Of a stretch of DNA of 64,000 nucleotides, positions 44,848-54,193 are shown in pieces. The notes beneath the pieces are model-generated. The model saw nothing but the letters and a program-made list of their open reading frames with translations, was not told the DNA's origin and made no database searches. Position 1 is the first letter of the stretch, and the number at the start of each line of letters is the position of its first letter. The stretch comes from Nocardia sp. NRRL S-836 (GTDB lineage Bacteria > Actinomycetota > Actinomycetes > Mycobacteriales > Pseudonocardiaceae), in contig NZ_LGDY01000177.1 of assembly GCF_001279525.1 (NCBI RefSeq), positions 113,542 to 177,541 of the forward strand. Reading direction: 5' to 3'. The position numbers and the translations under genes were made by a program.

Positions 44848-45611
44848 CGCAGCACTCTCCTTTCCAGCAGGCGCACCAGCGCGTCGGTCGTGAGACCGAG
44901 CAGCGCGTAGACCACGAGGCCGACGACCACGACGTCGGTGCGGAGGAACTCACGGGCGTTGTTGATGAGGTAGCCGAGCCCGGCGTCGGCGTTGATCTGC
45001 TCACCGACGATCAGCGACAGCCAGGCGGTGCCGAGCGCGATCCGCAGGCCCACGAGGGTCTGCGGCACGGCCGAGGGCAGCACGACGTGCACGACGCGTT
45101 CGAACCGGCTGTAGCCCAGTGCCCTGGCGGCCTCGACCAGACCGGCGTCGGTCTGCCGGATGCCGGAGTGCAGGTTCAGGTAGAGCGGGAACGCGACACC
45201 GGACGCGACCAGCGCGAGCTTGGGCTCCTCGCCGATGCCGAACCAGAGGATGAACAGCGGGATCAGGCCGAGGTGCGGGAGCGTCCGCAGCATCTGGACG
45301 GGCGGGTCGAGCAACGTCTCGCCCCACCGGGAAAGACCGGAGGCGAGTCCGAGAGCGACACCGACGACGCCGCCGAGGAGAAATCCGAAGAAAACGCGGC
45401 CCAGTGAGACGAGAAATGCGTCAGCCAATTGGCCGTTCGCGACGAGATCGGCCGCCGACTGCGCCACGGTCAGCGGCGACGCCAGTTTCTCGGGTGGGAG
45501 CAGGCCCGTTGAACTGGCCGTTTGCCACAGCAGGAGCAGCGCCACCGGGCTGATCCAGCGCAGTGTCCAGCGCTGGGTGAGCGCTGGTTTCCTGGCAAGT
45601 GAAAGGGCCAC
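44832..45611 (-). CDS. ssuC: Aliphatic sulfonate ABC transporter permease
   Basis: A 259-residue permease with about six transmembrane segments. The BPD_transp_1 coupling loop is present as EAARALGYSRFERVVHVVLPSAVPQ. LRTLPHLGLIPLFILWFGIGEE is typical of the SsuC/TauC family. The GTG at 45611 was chosen because TGTAAT lies exactly seven bases upstream and TTGACG 17 bases before that, implying a leaderless transcript. A longer reading from the TTG at 45647 would use the -35 box itself as start codon and is rejected. First gene of ssuCBAD. Confidence 0.88.
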   Translation of the reverse strand: MALSLARKPALTQRWTLRWISPVALLLLWQTASSTGLLPPEKLASPLTVAQSAADLVANGQLADAFLVSLGRVFFGFLLGGVVGVALGLASGLSRWGETLLDPPVQMLRTLPHLGLIPLFILWFGIGEEPKLALVASGVAFPLYLNLHSGIRQTDAGLVEAARALGYSRFERVVHVVLPSAVPQTLVGLRIALGTAWLSLIVGEQINADAGLGYLINNAREFLRTDVVVVGLVVYALLGLTTDALVRLLERRVLRWRTR

Positions 45612-45647
45612 GGCGCGAATTACAGGCGAGCCGTGGCCCTTCGTCAA
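45603..45647 (-). promoter_or_regulatory. ssuC promoter embedded in a 12-bp inverted repeat that may also terminate purA
   Basis: On the minus strand TTGACG (45647-45642), a 17-bp spacer and TGTAAT (45624-45619) form a near-consensus sigma-70-type promoter ending seven bases before the ssuC GTG. The perfect 12-bp repeat AAGGGCCACGGC / GCCGTGGCCCTT (45603-45614, 45630-45641) flanks the -10 box. As RNA from purA, 50 bp upstream, the same repeat would form a terminator-like hairpin. Confidence 0.6.
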
Positions 45648-45693
45648 CGACGCCCAAATCGTGAAAAAGCGTCGTACTTCGAGATAGTCTGGG

Positions 45694-47702
<2,009 letters not shown>

Positions 47703-47782
47703 AAATGGACTTGTTCGGCGGTTGTCGTTCACTCGTGTGTCACTCGAAAGCATTGCTTAATTTCTTAATGTGACCCAGGGTG

Positions 47783-47815
47783 GTCCCGATCACTTCCAAC
47801 CAGGAAGGTCGGGAC
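47783..47815 (+). promoter_or_regulatory. Hairpin that hides the ribosome site of the HNH nuclease gene
   Basis: GTCCCGA (47783-47789) pairs with TCGGGAC (47809-47815), and CTTCC (47793-47797) pairs with GGAAG (47803-47807). The GGAAGG Shine-Dalgarno (47803-47808) is thus in the stem, two bases before the ATG at 47817. Translation may depend on opening this structure. Confidence 0.5.
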
Positions 47816-47816
47816 G

Positions 47817-48446
47817 ATGTCAAAAGTTAACCGGGCCATTGGTGTTGCGATCACCACGATTGCTCTCGCCATCGGCTTTGTTTCCCCTGCACTCGCGACA
47901 CCGCCGAACATCCCCACCGCCGACACCGCGAAAGCGGAACTGGCGGGCTTGACCGTGCGCGCAGACGGCACGATGACGGGCTATTCACGGGACAAATTCC
48001 CCCATTGGATCACCCAGTCGGGGACCTGCAACACCCGTGAGGCCGTGCTGAAGCGGGACGGCACCGACGTCGTGACCGACTCGTCCTGCGCCGCCACCTC
48101 GGGCCGCTGGTTCTCGCCGTACGACGGCGCGACCTGGTCCGCGGCCTCCGACGTCGACATCGACCACGTCGTGCCCCTGGCGGCCGCCTGGCGGTCAGGA
48201 GCGGCCTCCTGGACGACGGCGCAGCGCCAGGCGTTCGCCAACGACATGTCCGGCCCGCAGCTCATCGCGGTCACCGACAACGTGAACCAGGCGAAGGGCG
48301 ACCAGACCCCGGCCACCTGGAAGCCGCCGCTGACGTCGTACTGGTGCACGTACGCGAAGATGTGGGTACACACGAAGTACCGCTGGAGCCTCAGCGTGAA
48401 CTCGTCGGAGAAATCGGCTTTGGCGGACATGCTCGGAAGGTGCTGA
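47817..48446 (+). CDS. Secreted HNH-family nuclease
   Basis: A 209-residue protein with a signal peptide (about 1-28, ending PALA) and a domain of the secreted HNH/DUF1524 type. The core DVDIDHVVPLAAAWRSGA holds the catalytic DHVVP element, followed by AFANDMSGPQLIAVTDNVNQAKGDQTP with the conserved Asn and by W..P, YWC.YA blocks. Such proteins degrade extracellular DNA/RNA. Two or more cysteine pairs suggest disulfides. Its TGA shares a base with the ATG of the next gene. Confidence 0.88.
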   Translation: MSKVNRAIGVAITTIALAIGFVSPALATPPNIPTADTAKAELAGLTVRADGTMTGYSRDKFPHWITQSGTCNTREAVLKRDGTDVVTDSSCAATSGRWFSPYDGATWSAASDVDIDHVVPLAAAWRSGAASWTTAQRQAFANDMSGPQLIAVTDNVNQAKGDQTPATWKPPLTSYWCTYAKMWVHTKYRWSLSVNSSEKSALADMLGRC

Positions 48447-48697
48447 TGGCGTCACTCTCCTCGCTCTTCAAGGCCGGACCCGGCGGCGTGATGACCGACG
48501 AGGTCGGTGTCGTCACGGGCGACCTGGAACTGTGCACGGAACTCTCCGAGGACGGAAAGCTCATCGCACGGGTCCGCTACGAAGGCGCGGAAGAGTGGTA
48601 CGCCATCACGGGCGCTGCGTGCGCCCTGGCCGATCCTCGCGACCACGAGCCGGTTCACTCGCTGCTGCTGGGTCTGCTGAACCGGCCGGAGGGCTGA
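48446..48697 (+). CDS. Small conserved hypothetical protein
   Basis: An 83-residue acidic protein: GVMTDEVGVVTGDLELCTE, then a strand-rich middle with IARVRYEGAEEWYAITGA and an HSLLLGLLNRP end. The ATG overlaps the nuclease stop (TGATG), and GGAAGG lies upstream in the nuclease gene, so it is translationally coupled. No known domain was recognised. Its 3' end overlaps the convergent FUSC gene by 92 bp. It could be an immunity-like or accessory protein for the nuclease, but nothing beyond position supports that. Confidence 0.65.
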   Translation: MASLSSLFKAGPGGVMTDEVGVVTGDLELCTELSEDGKLIARVRYEGAEEWYAITGAACALADPRDHEPVHSLLLGLLNRPEG

Positions 48698-49775
48698 GCG
48701 GGGGCAGCGCCTCCACCGCCTCGCTCCGGTTCAGCCCGGTCGCCTGCAGCAGGTCCACCGCGATGCTGCGGATCTGGGCCAGCACCACCTTGGACGAGAA
48801 CCCGTCCCCGCCGAGACGCCGCGCGGTCAGCTGACGTGCGGCGTCCCGCACGGCCTCCCTGGTCCGCTGCGCCGTCTGCCCCTTCTCCAGCTCGGCCCTG
48901 AGGCAGTCGACGGCGTCCGCGTAGGCCATGAGCACCTGCGCCACGCCGTCCGGGATCTGCTCCTCCGCCTTGAGCGCCGCCATGGTCCTGCGCGCGAGCA
49001 CGCGCGTGTTGCGGATCGCGTAGTCCACCGGGCCCGCCGCCGTGTGGTACCGCCGGAGCTCGTCCTTGGAGCGCCACCGGATCGGCGCGATCTTCGCGAT
49101 CTCGCTGCCGGTCTGCAGCGCCGCCTTGTAGTCGTCGATCGCGGTCTGGCTGGTCCGCAGCTCCGCGAGGACACCGGCCGCCTTCACCGCGTCCTGCCCG
49201 GTGATGGCCTCGGCGATGTTCCGCAGCGCGCTGCTCAGGGTGCCGGTGAGCGCTTTGGCCTGGCGCTGGGCGACGGTCATCGGGTTGGCCGGGAGCAACG
49301 CCGCGACGGCCAGCCCCACGAGCCCGCCGGTCAGCGCGTCGATCATGCGGTCGAACCCGCCGCCCGCGCTCGGCGGCAGCAGGGTGGCGACGAGCACCGC
49401 GCTCGACCCGGCCTGCAGCGCGATCACCGAACCGCCGTCCAGCAGCACCGCCGCCGACATCGCGAGCGCGACCACCAGCGCGATCTGCCACGGCCCGCTG
49501 CCGATCCAGCTGATCAGCGCGTCACCCACGCCGACGCCGACCGACACGCCGACGACGAGCTCGCCGACGCGCCGGAGCCGTTGCCCCAGCGAGACCCCGA
49601 GGCAGACGACCGCCGCGATGGGGGCGAAGAACGGGTGCTGGTGGCCGATCACGAGCGTGGCCACCACCCAGGCCAGGCCGGCGGACAGGGCGCAGTGGAC
49701 GATCGGCAACGCGGCGGCACGCCACCGCTTCAGCCCACGACCGACCGCATCCCGCACCGCGCCCACCACTGCCAC
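48606..49775 (-). CDS. FUSC-family (aromatic acid exporter-like) membrane protein
   Basis: A 389-residue protein. The N-terminal half has about six transmembrane segments (LPIVHCALSAGLAWVVATL, HPFFAPIAAVVCLGVSLGQR, then GDALISWIGSG). The HPFFAPIAAVV element is typical of FUSC/YccC proteins. The cytosolic C-terminal half is helical. The last 40 residues are Pro/Arg/Glu-rich and lie antisense to the small convergent gene. It probably exports organic acids or similar compounds. GTG 49775 is chosen for the GGAAG five bases upstream. Confidence 0.8.
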   Translation of the reverse strand: MAVVGAVRDAVGRGLKRWRAAALPIVHCALSAGLAWVVATLVIGHQHPFFAPIAAVVCLGVSLGQRLRRVGELVVGVSVGVGVGDALISWIGSGPWQIALVVALAMSAAVLLDGGSVIALQAGSSAVLVATLLPPSAGGGFDRMIDALTGGLVGLAVAALLPANPMTVAQRQAKALTGTLSSALRNIAEAITGQDAVKAAGVLAELRTSQTAIDDYKAALQTGSEIAKIAPIRWRSKDELRRYHTAAGPVDYAIRNTRVLARRTMAALKAEEQIPDGVAQVLMAYADAVDCLRAELEKGQTAQRTREAVRDAARQLTARRLGGDGFSSKVVLAQIRSIAVDLLQATGLNRSEAVEALPPLSPPAGSADPAAASEPARGREDRPGRTQRP

Positions 49776-49872
49776 CCCGTCTTCCGCTCGCCGTCCGCAG
49801 CCAGTCTTGATCCCACGGCCACGGGGCACAACCTGCGCAGACCCGGTTGCGGTGCTGCGGCGAGCAGGCTCA

Positions 49873-49903
49873 CACCGGCGGCGGCCCCAAGCCGCCGCCG
49901 GTG
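49873..49903 (-). terminator. Terminator downstream of the DUF3151 gene
   Basis: A perfect 13-bp stem, CACCGGCGGCGGC (49873-49885) and its complement (49891-49903), with a CCCAA loop. It lies between the DUF3151 stop and the FUSC start on the same strand, so it probably separates the two transcripts. Confidence 0.75.
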
Positions 49904-49947
49904 GCGGAGTCGGGTGCGGTCGGTGGCGAGCCGACCACCCCCGGACG

Positions 49948-50355
49948 TCAGAGGCCGAGTGCGGCCGGTGCCTTCGGGTCGCTCTCGGCGAGGAACTTCG
50001 AGCAGCGCTCCCACTCCTCGTCCTCGCCGATCTCACGTGCGGCGAGGGCGAGCGCGGCGAGGGCGCGCAGGAAACCCTGGTTGGGCCGGTGGTCCCACGG
50101 CACGGGGCCGAAGCCCTTCCAGCCGGAGCGGCGCAGCTGGTCGAGGCCGCGGTGGTAGCCGGTGCGGGCGTAGGCGTAGGCGGCGACCGGGTCGCCGGCG
50201 TGCAGCGAGCGTTCGGCCAGCGACGCCCAGGCCTCGGAGAAGTCCGGGTAGGCGCGCACGATCTTGGCGGGGTCCGTCCCGCCGTCCGCAGCGGCCTGCG
50301 CCTCAGGACGGTCGGGGAGACGAGTCGGCTCGGGCCCGAGGAGGTTCTCAACCAT
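49948..50355 (-). CDS. DUF3151 family protein (Rv0360c-like)
   Basis: A 135-residue helical protein, starting MVENLLGPEPTRLP and containing YPDFSEAWASLAERSL, GYHRGLDQLRRSGWKG and VPWDHRPNQGFLRALAALA, the DUF3151 pattern. It looks like a tetratricopeptide-type helical repeat and is cytosolic. Its function is not known. In Mycobacterium tuberculosis the homologue Rv0360c lies between purA and fba, as here. ATG 50355 is favoured over the ATG at 50364 by spacing to AGGATGGG. Confidence 0.88.
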   Translation of the reverse strand: MVENLLGPEPTRLPDRPEAQAAADGGTDPAKIVRAYPDFSEAWASLAERSLHAGDPVAAYAYARTGYHRGLDQLRRSGWKGFGPVPWDHRPNQGFLRALAALALAAREIGEDEEWERCSKFLAESDPKAPAALGL

Positions 50356-50386
50356 GCGGCCCATCCTGCCGCACGCGCCGTGACTG

Positions 50387-50470
50387 CTACACGAACAGCC
50401 TCAGGACGGTGGCCACCACGGCGAGCACCAGGGCGGTGACGAGCACACCGGCGACGATCTTCTTGCTCAT
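50387..50470 (-). CDS. Possible 27-residue single-helix membrane peptide
   Basis: A short frame, MSKKIVAGVLVTALVLAVV followed by ATVLRLFV. This is a Lys-rich start and one clear transmembrane helix. It lies 31 bp upstream of the DUF3151 gene on the same strand. No strong ribosome site is visible, so it could be chance, but the composition and correct positive-inside start favour a real micro-protein. Confidence 0.35.
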   Translation of the reverse strand: MSKKIVAGVLVTALVLAVVATVLRLFV

Positions 50471-50605
50471 GGGCGAGCATGGTGCCGCGCCGAGCTGGAC
50501 AGATCAACGCGATTCACCCGGTGGTGCACACGAATTGGAAACATCAGGGTAAAACCAGGGTGAGTCGGCCTTCCTGATCACCGACCGTCACCTCATGATG
50601 GGCGG

Positions 50606-51721
50606 ATGATTCAGGGGGTTAGGCAGTTCAGGGACACGTACTGGGAGCGGGGTGCGCCCGGCAGGGAGACACCTGCCGTGCTGACCAGGCAGCTCTACCG
50701 GTTGTGGCTCGTCGGGCTGCTGCTGAAGCTGATCGGCTCGTCGTGGGACGTCTCGTGGCACTTCAAGTGGCTGCGCGACGACCTCGCGCCACCGCACCTG
50801 ATCAACACCGTCGGCACGGTGATCGTGGTGGGGCTCACGCTGTTCCACACCTTCACCGGCTACGGCGTCGACAAGGCCACGGTGCGGCTCATGCAGGTCG
50901 GCTGCGGGATCTTTCTGATCGCCCTGCCGATCGACGTGATCAACCACCGGATCAACGGCCTGGACATCACCAGCTGGTCGGGCTCGCACGCGCTGCTGTA
51001 CCTGGGGACGGCGGTGATGCTGGCGGGCGCGGTCCGCGGGTGGATCAAGTACTTCCCCGCCGGCAACCAGCGCACGTTCGGGCTGGTGGCGCTGTGGTTC
51101 TTCGTGTTGGAGAACTTCTGGTTCCCCAACCAGCACCAGGAGTACGGCGTGCGCGCGTTGCAGGCCTACGACAGCGGTAAGCCGGAGGCCGAGCCGATCC
51201 TGCTGCAGTTCGCCGCCGACCAGCTGGGCATCCCGGTCGGGCGGGCGGCGGTCGTCAACTTCGCGCTGCCCATCGCCGACTGGGTCTACCCGGTGTGGGG
51301 CCTGGTGGCGGCGGCCATCGTGCTCGTGATCGCGCGGCGCACGATCGGCCGGCCGTGGGCGGCGACGGCGGTGGCCGGCGGGTACATCGCGTACCGGTGC
51401 CTGATCTGGCCGTTGCTCGCCGGGATCGACTTCCCGAAGTCCGCGGTGCCGTTGTTCCTGGTCGCGGTGGGTCTGGTGATCGACGCGGCACACCTGGTGA
51501 AGATGCCGACGCCGGCCGCGGCGGTGCTCGGGTCGGCCGCGGTCACCACGGTCGGGTACGTGGGGATCTGGGCGCAGCAGCAGTACCTGTGGGCGCCGCC
51601 CATCTCGTTCTCGTCGGCGGCGGTCACGGCCGTGCTGATGGCGGTGCTGTGGACCGCGGGCGACATGGCGATCCGGCGGCCGGAGACGCAGTTGCTCGCC
51701 GCGCGCCTGAAGCTGGGCTAG
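50606..51721 (+). CDS. Uncharacterised multi-pass membrane protein with conserved-looking Trp/His motifs
   Basis: A 371-residue protein with about nine transmembrane segments. The N-terminal region has GSSWDVSWHFKWLRDDLAPPHLINTVG; later segments have LFHTFTGYG, DVINHRINGLDITSWSGSHALLYLG and FWFPNQHQEYG. The clustered histidines facing helices (WH, PPHL, NHR, SHALL, QHQ) suggest a metal or heme site, but no known family was identified. GGGCGG touches the ATG at 50606. It ends in a CTAG shared with the HxlR stop. Confidence 0.75.
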   Translation: MIQGVRQFRDTYWERGAPGRETPAVLTRQLYRLWLVGLLLKLIGSSWDVSWHFKWLRDDLAPPHLINTVGTVIVVGLTLFHTFTGYGVDKATVRLMQVGCGIFLIALPIDVINHRINGLDITSWSGSHALLYLGTAVMLAGAVRGWIKYFPAGNQRTFGLVALWFFVLENFWFPNQHQEYGVRALQAYDSGKPEAEPILLQFAADQLGIPVGRAAVVNFALPIADWVYPVWGLVAAAIVLVIARRTIGRPWAATAVAGGYIAYRCLIWPLLAGIDFPKSAVPLFLVAVGLVIDAAHLVKMPTPAAAVLGSAAVTTVGYVGIWAQQQYLWAPPISFSSAAVTAVLMAVLWTAGDMAIRRPETQLLAARLKLG

Positions 51722-52086
51722 CGCGGTTCCGGCCGGACCGCGCCGGACGCCGCGAGCTTGCTGGTGATCCGGTCGAACAGGTCCGTGAGTGGTTCGCCGA
51801 CGTCCCGTCCGAACTCGGTCAGCCCGTAGCTGACCTGCGGCGGGGTCGTCGGTTCCACGTGCCGCCAGACCAGGCCGTCCTCGACGAGGCCGCGCAGGGT
51901 CTGGGAGAGCATCTTCTCGCTGATGCCGCGGATGCTGTCGCGCAGCTCGAAGAACCTGAGGTCGCCGCCGCGCAGGGAGATCAGCACCCAGATGCCCCAC
52001 CGGCTGGTGACGTGGTCGACCATGTCCCGCGCGGGACAGTCGGTGTGAAACACGTCATACCGCTTCGCCTGCCCGGTCTGGTCCAC
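51718..52086 (-). CDS. HxlR-family regulator, redox-sensing QorR-like
   Basis: A 122-residue winged-helix regulator of normal HxlR length: DMVDHVTSRWGIWVLISLRGG, LRFFELRDSIRGISEKMLSQTLRGLVEDGLV and the wing VEPTTPPQVSYGLTEFG. With GTG 52086 (GGAGG seven bases upstream) the single conserved cysteine is Cys17, the same number as the redox-active Cys of QorR in Corynebacterium glutamicum. It is divergent from an NmrA-type reductase, the usual partner. Oxidant or quinone sensing is inferred. Confidence 0.85.
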   Translation of the reverse strand: MDQTGQAKRYDVFHTDCPARDMVDHVTSRWGIWVLISLRGGDLRFFELRDSIRGISEKMLSQTLRGLVEDGLVWRHVEPTTPPQVSYGLTEFGRDVGEPLTDLFDRITSKLAASGAVRPEPR

Positions 52087-52111
52087 CTGCACGCCTCCCG
52101 CCACGTTGTGA

Positions 52112-52146
52112 GCTTACCCGCAGGTACGTCCTTACGAATGGTAAGC
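52112..52146. promoter_or_regulatory. Candidate HxlR operator
   Basis: The inverted repeat GCTTACC (52112-52118) / GGTAAGC (52140-52146) spans the intergenic region. An inner CTTAC (52131-52135) pairs with GTAAG (52141-52145), giving three related half-sites. Position and CTTAC/GTAAG character fit sites known for redox-sensing HxlR proteins. Confidence 0.6.
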
Positions 52147-52188
52147 CCGGTTCCTAGCGTCGTGCCCACAACGACGAAGGAGCTGTTC

Positions 52189-53028
52189 ATGATCGTGGTG
52201 ACCGGGGCTACCGGGAACGTGGGCCGGCCGTTGGTCCAGGCGCTGGCCGAGGCAGGCGAGCAGGTGACGGCGGTGTCGCGGCACGCCGCGCAGGTGCCGT
52301 CCGGCGTCCGGCACGTGGTGGCCGACCTCGCGGAGCCCGCGAGCCTCGACCCGGCGCTGACCGGGGCGAAGGCGTTGTTCGTGCTGCTGTCCGGGGACCT
52401 GCACGCCGTCGGCGCCAACCCGGCCGACGTCATCACCAGGGCGGTGGCGAGCGGGGTGCGCCGGGTCGTCCTGCTGTCCTCGCTGGGCGTGGTGACCAGG
52501 CCGTTCGGCACGACCCGGGTCGAGCTGCGTGCGCTGGAGGACGTGCTGCGGTCGTCGGGTGCGGACTGGTCGCTCCTGCGGCCGGGCGGGTTCGCCTCCA
52601 ACGCGCTGTGGTGGGCGGAGTCCGTCCGTGCGCAACGGACCGTGGCCGCGCCGTTCGGGGACGTCGGCGTGCCGGTCGTCGACCCGGCGGACATCGCGGA
52701 GGTCGCCGCCGCCTGCCTGACCGACCACCGGCACACCGGTGGCGTGTACGAGCTCACCGGGCCGGAGGTGGTCACGCCGCGCGAGCAGACCGCGGCCATC
52801 GCCGCCGCGCTCGGCGAGCCGGTGCGGTTCCACGAGCTCACCCGTGCGGAGGCCAGGGCGGGCATGGCGCGGGTGATGCCGGCCGAGCTCGCCGACGACA
52901 CCCTCGACATCCTCGGCAACCCGACCGGGACCGAGCTGCGCGTCAGCCCGGACGTCGAGACCGTCCTCGGCCGCGCGCCCCGCCCGTTCACGGCCTGGGC
53001 CTCCCGCAACGCCGCCGCGTTCCGCTAG
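52189..53028 (+). CDS. NmrA/SDR-family NAD(P)H-binding reductase (quinone-reductase-like)
   Basis: A 279-residue atypical SDR: IVVTGATGNVGRPLVQALAEAG is the dinucleotide fold, followed by HVVADLAEPASL, VVLLSSLGV and DWSLLRPGGFASNALWW. It resembles NmrA/QorB-type proteins that reduce quinones or sense the NADP(H) state. AAGGAG six bases before ATG 52189 fixes the start. It is divergent from the HxlR gene, which is the probable repressor, and ends before a strong terminator. Confidence 0.87.
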   Translation: MIVVTGATGNVGRPLVQALAEAGEQVTAVSRHAAQVPSGVRHVVADLAEPASLDPALTGAKALFVLLSGDLHAVGANPADVITRAVASGVRRVVLLSSLGVVTRPFGTTRVELRALEDVLRSSGADWSLLRPGGFASNALWWAESVRAQRTVAAPFGDVGVPVVDPADIAEVAAACLTDHRHTGGVYELTGPEVVTPREQTAAIAAALGEPVRFHELTRAEARAGMARVMPAELADDTLDILGNPTGTELRVSPDVETVLGRAPRPFTAWASRNAAAFR

Positions 53029-53039
53029 CCCGTGAAACG

Positions 53040-53090
53040 CCACGCGGGGACCTTTCGCCCGACAGGAGCGGACGAAAGGTCCCCGCGTGG
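53040..53090. terminator. Strong bidirectional terminator between the NmrA-type gene and fba
   Basis: A perfect 18-bp stem: CCACGCGGGGACCTTTCG (53040-53057) and its complement (53073-53090) with a 15-base loop. It sits in the 73-bp gap between two convergent stops. Confidence 0.9.
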
Positions 53091-53101
53091 GGTCAGAGCG
53101 G

Positions 53102-54136
53102 TCAGCCCGCGATCATGCGGCCCGACGACTTGAGGTGCTCGCACGCCTGGGCGATGCGGGCGGCCATGGCCTGCTCGGCTGCCTTGAGGTAGCTGCGCGG
53201 GTCGTAGGCCTTCTTGTTGCCGACCTCGCCGTCGACCTTCAGCACGCCGTCGTAGTTCGCGAACATGTGCGCCGCGATCGGACGGGTGAAGGCGTACTGC
53301 GTGTCCGTGTCGATGTTCATCTTGATGACGCCGTACGACACGGCCTCGTGGATCTCCTCCAGCAGCGAGCCGGAGCCGCCGTGGAAGACCAGGTCGAACG
53401 GCTTCGAGCCGGCCGCCAGGCCGAGCTTCTCGGCCACGACGTCCTGGCCCTGCTTGAGGATCTCCGGGCGGAGCTTGACGTTGCCCGGCTTGTAGACGCC
53501 GTGCACGTTGCCGAAGGTCGCTGCCAGCAGGTAGCGGCCCTTCTCGCCGGTACCGAGGGCGTCGACCGTCAACAGGTAGTCGTCCGCCGTCGTGTAGAGC
53601 TTGTCGTTGATCTCGTTGTCGACGCCGTCCTCCTCGCCACCGACGACACCGACCTCGATCTCGAGGACGATCTTCGCCTTGGCCGCGAGGTCCAGCAGCT
53701 CGCTCGCGATCTGGAGGTTCTCCTCCAGCGGGACAGCGGACCCGTCCCACATGTGCGACTGGAAGAGCGGGTTGCCGCCCTTGTCGACCCGCTCCTGGCT
53801 GATGGCGATGAGCGGACGCACGTACCCGTCGAGCTTGTCCTTCGGGCAGTGGTCGGTGTGCAGTGCGATGTTCACCGGGTACTTCGCGGCAACCACGTGC
53901 GCGAACTCGGCGAGCGCCACAGCGCCGGTCACCATGTCCTTGACCTTGGTGCCCGAGGCGAACTCGGCACCACCGGTCGAGACCTGGATGATGCCGTCGC
54001 TCTCGGCCTCGGCGAACCCGCGCAGAGCCGCGTTGAGAGTCTCCGAAGACGTGACGTTGATCGCGGGGTAGGCGAACTCGTTCGCCTTGGCCCGGTCAAG
54101 CATCTCCGCGTAGACCTCGGGAGTTGCGATGGGCAT
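53102..54136 (-). CDS. fba: Fructose-bisphosphate aldolase, class II
   Basis: A 344-residue zinc-dependent aldolase that splits fructose-1,6-bisphosphate into dihydroxyacetone phosphate and glyceraldehyde-3-phosphate. Motifs include FAYPAINVTSSETLNAALRG, ALHTDHCPKDKLD (zinc His), EIEVGVVGGEEDGV, HGVYKPGNVKLRPEIL and DLVFHGGSGSLLEEI. The length is typical of actinobacterial enzymes. Its distance from purA (about 6 kb) recalls the mycobacterial arrangement with some genes replaced. Confidence 0.96.
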   Translation of the reverse strand: MPIATPEVYAEMLDRAKANEFAYPAINVTSSETLNAALRGFAEAESDGIIQVSTGGAEFASGTKVKDMVTGAVALAEFAHVVAAKYPVNIALHTDHCPKDKLDGYVRPLIAISQERVDKGGNPLFQSHMWDGSAVPLEENLQIASELLDLAAKAKIVLEIEVGVVGGEEDGVDNEINDKLYTTADDYLLTVDALGTGEKGRYLLAATFGNVHGVYKPGNVKLRPEILKQGQDVVAEKLGLAAGSKPFDLVFHGGSGSLLEEIHEAVSYGVIKMNIDTDTQYAFTRPIAAHMFANYDGVLKVDGEVGNKKAYDPRSYLKAAEQAMAARIAQACEHLKSSGRMIAG

Positions 54137-54193
54137 CGGTCGTCCTCCTCAGGTGCCCTGAACGCCGTATCAACCGCATCCTACGAGGCTGGG

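Noticed and set aside
44832..45647. ssuC starting at the TTG at 45647
   Set aside because: That TTG is part of a near-consensus -35 box, with the -10 box downstream; a start there would lie upstream of transcription initiation.
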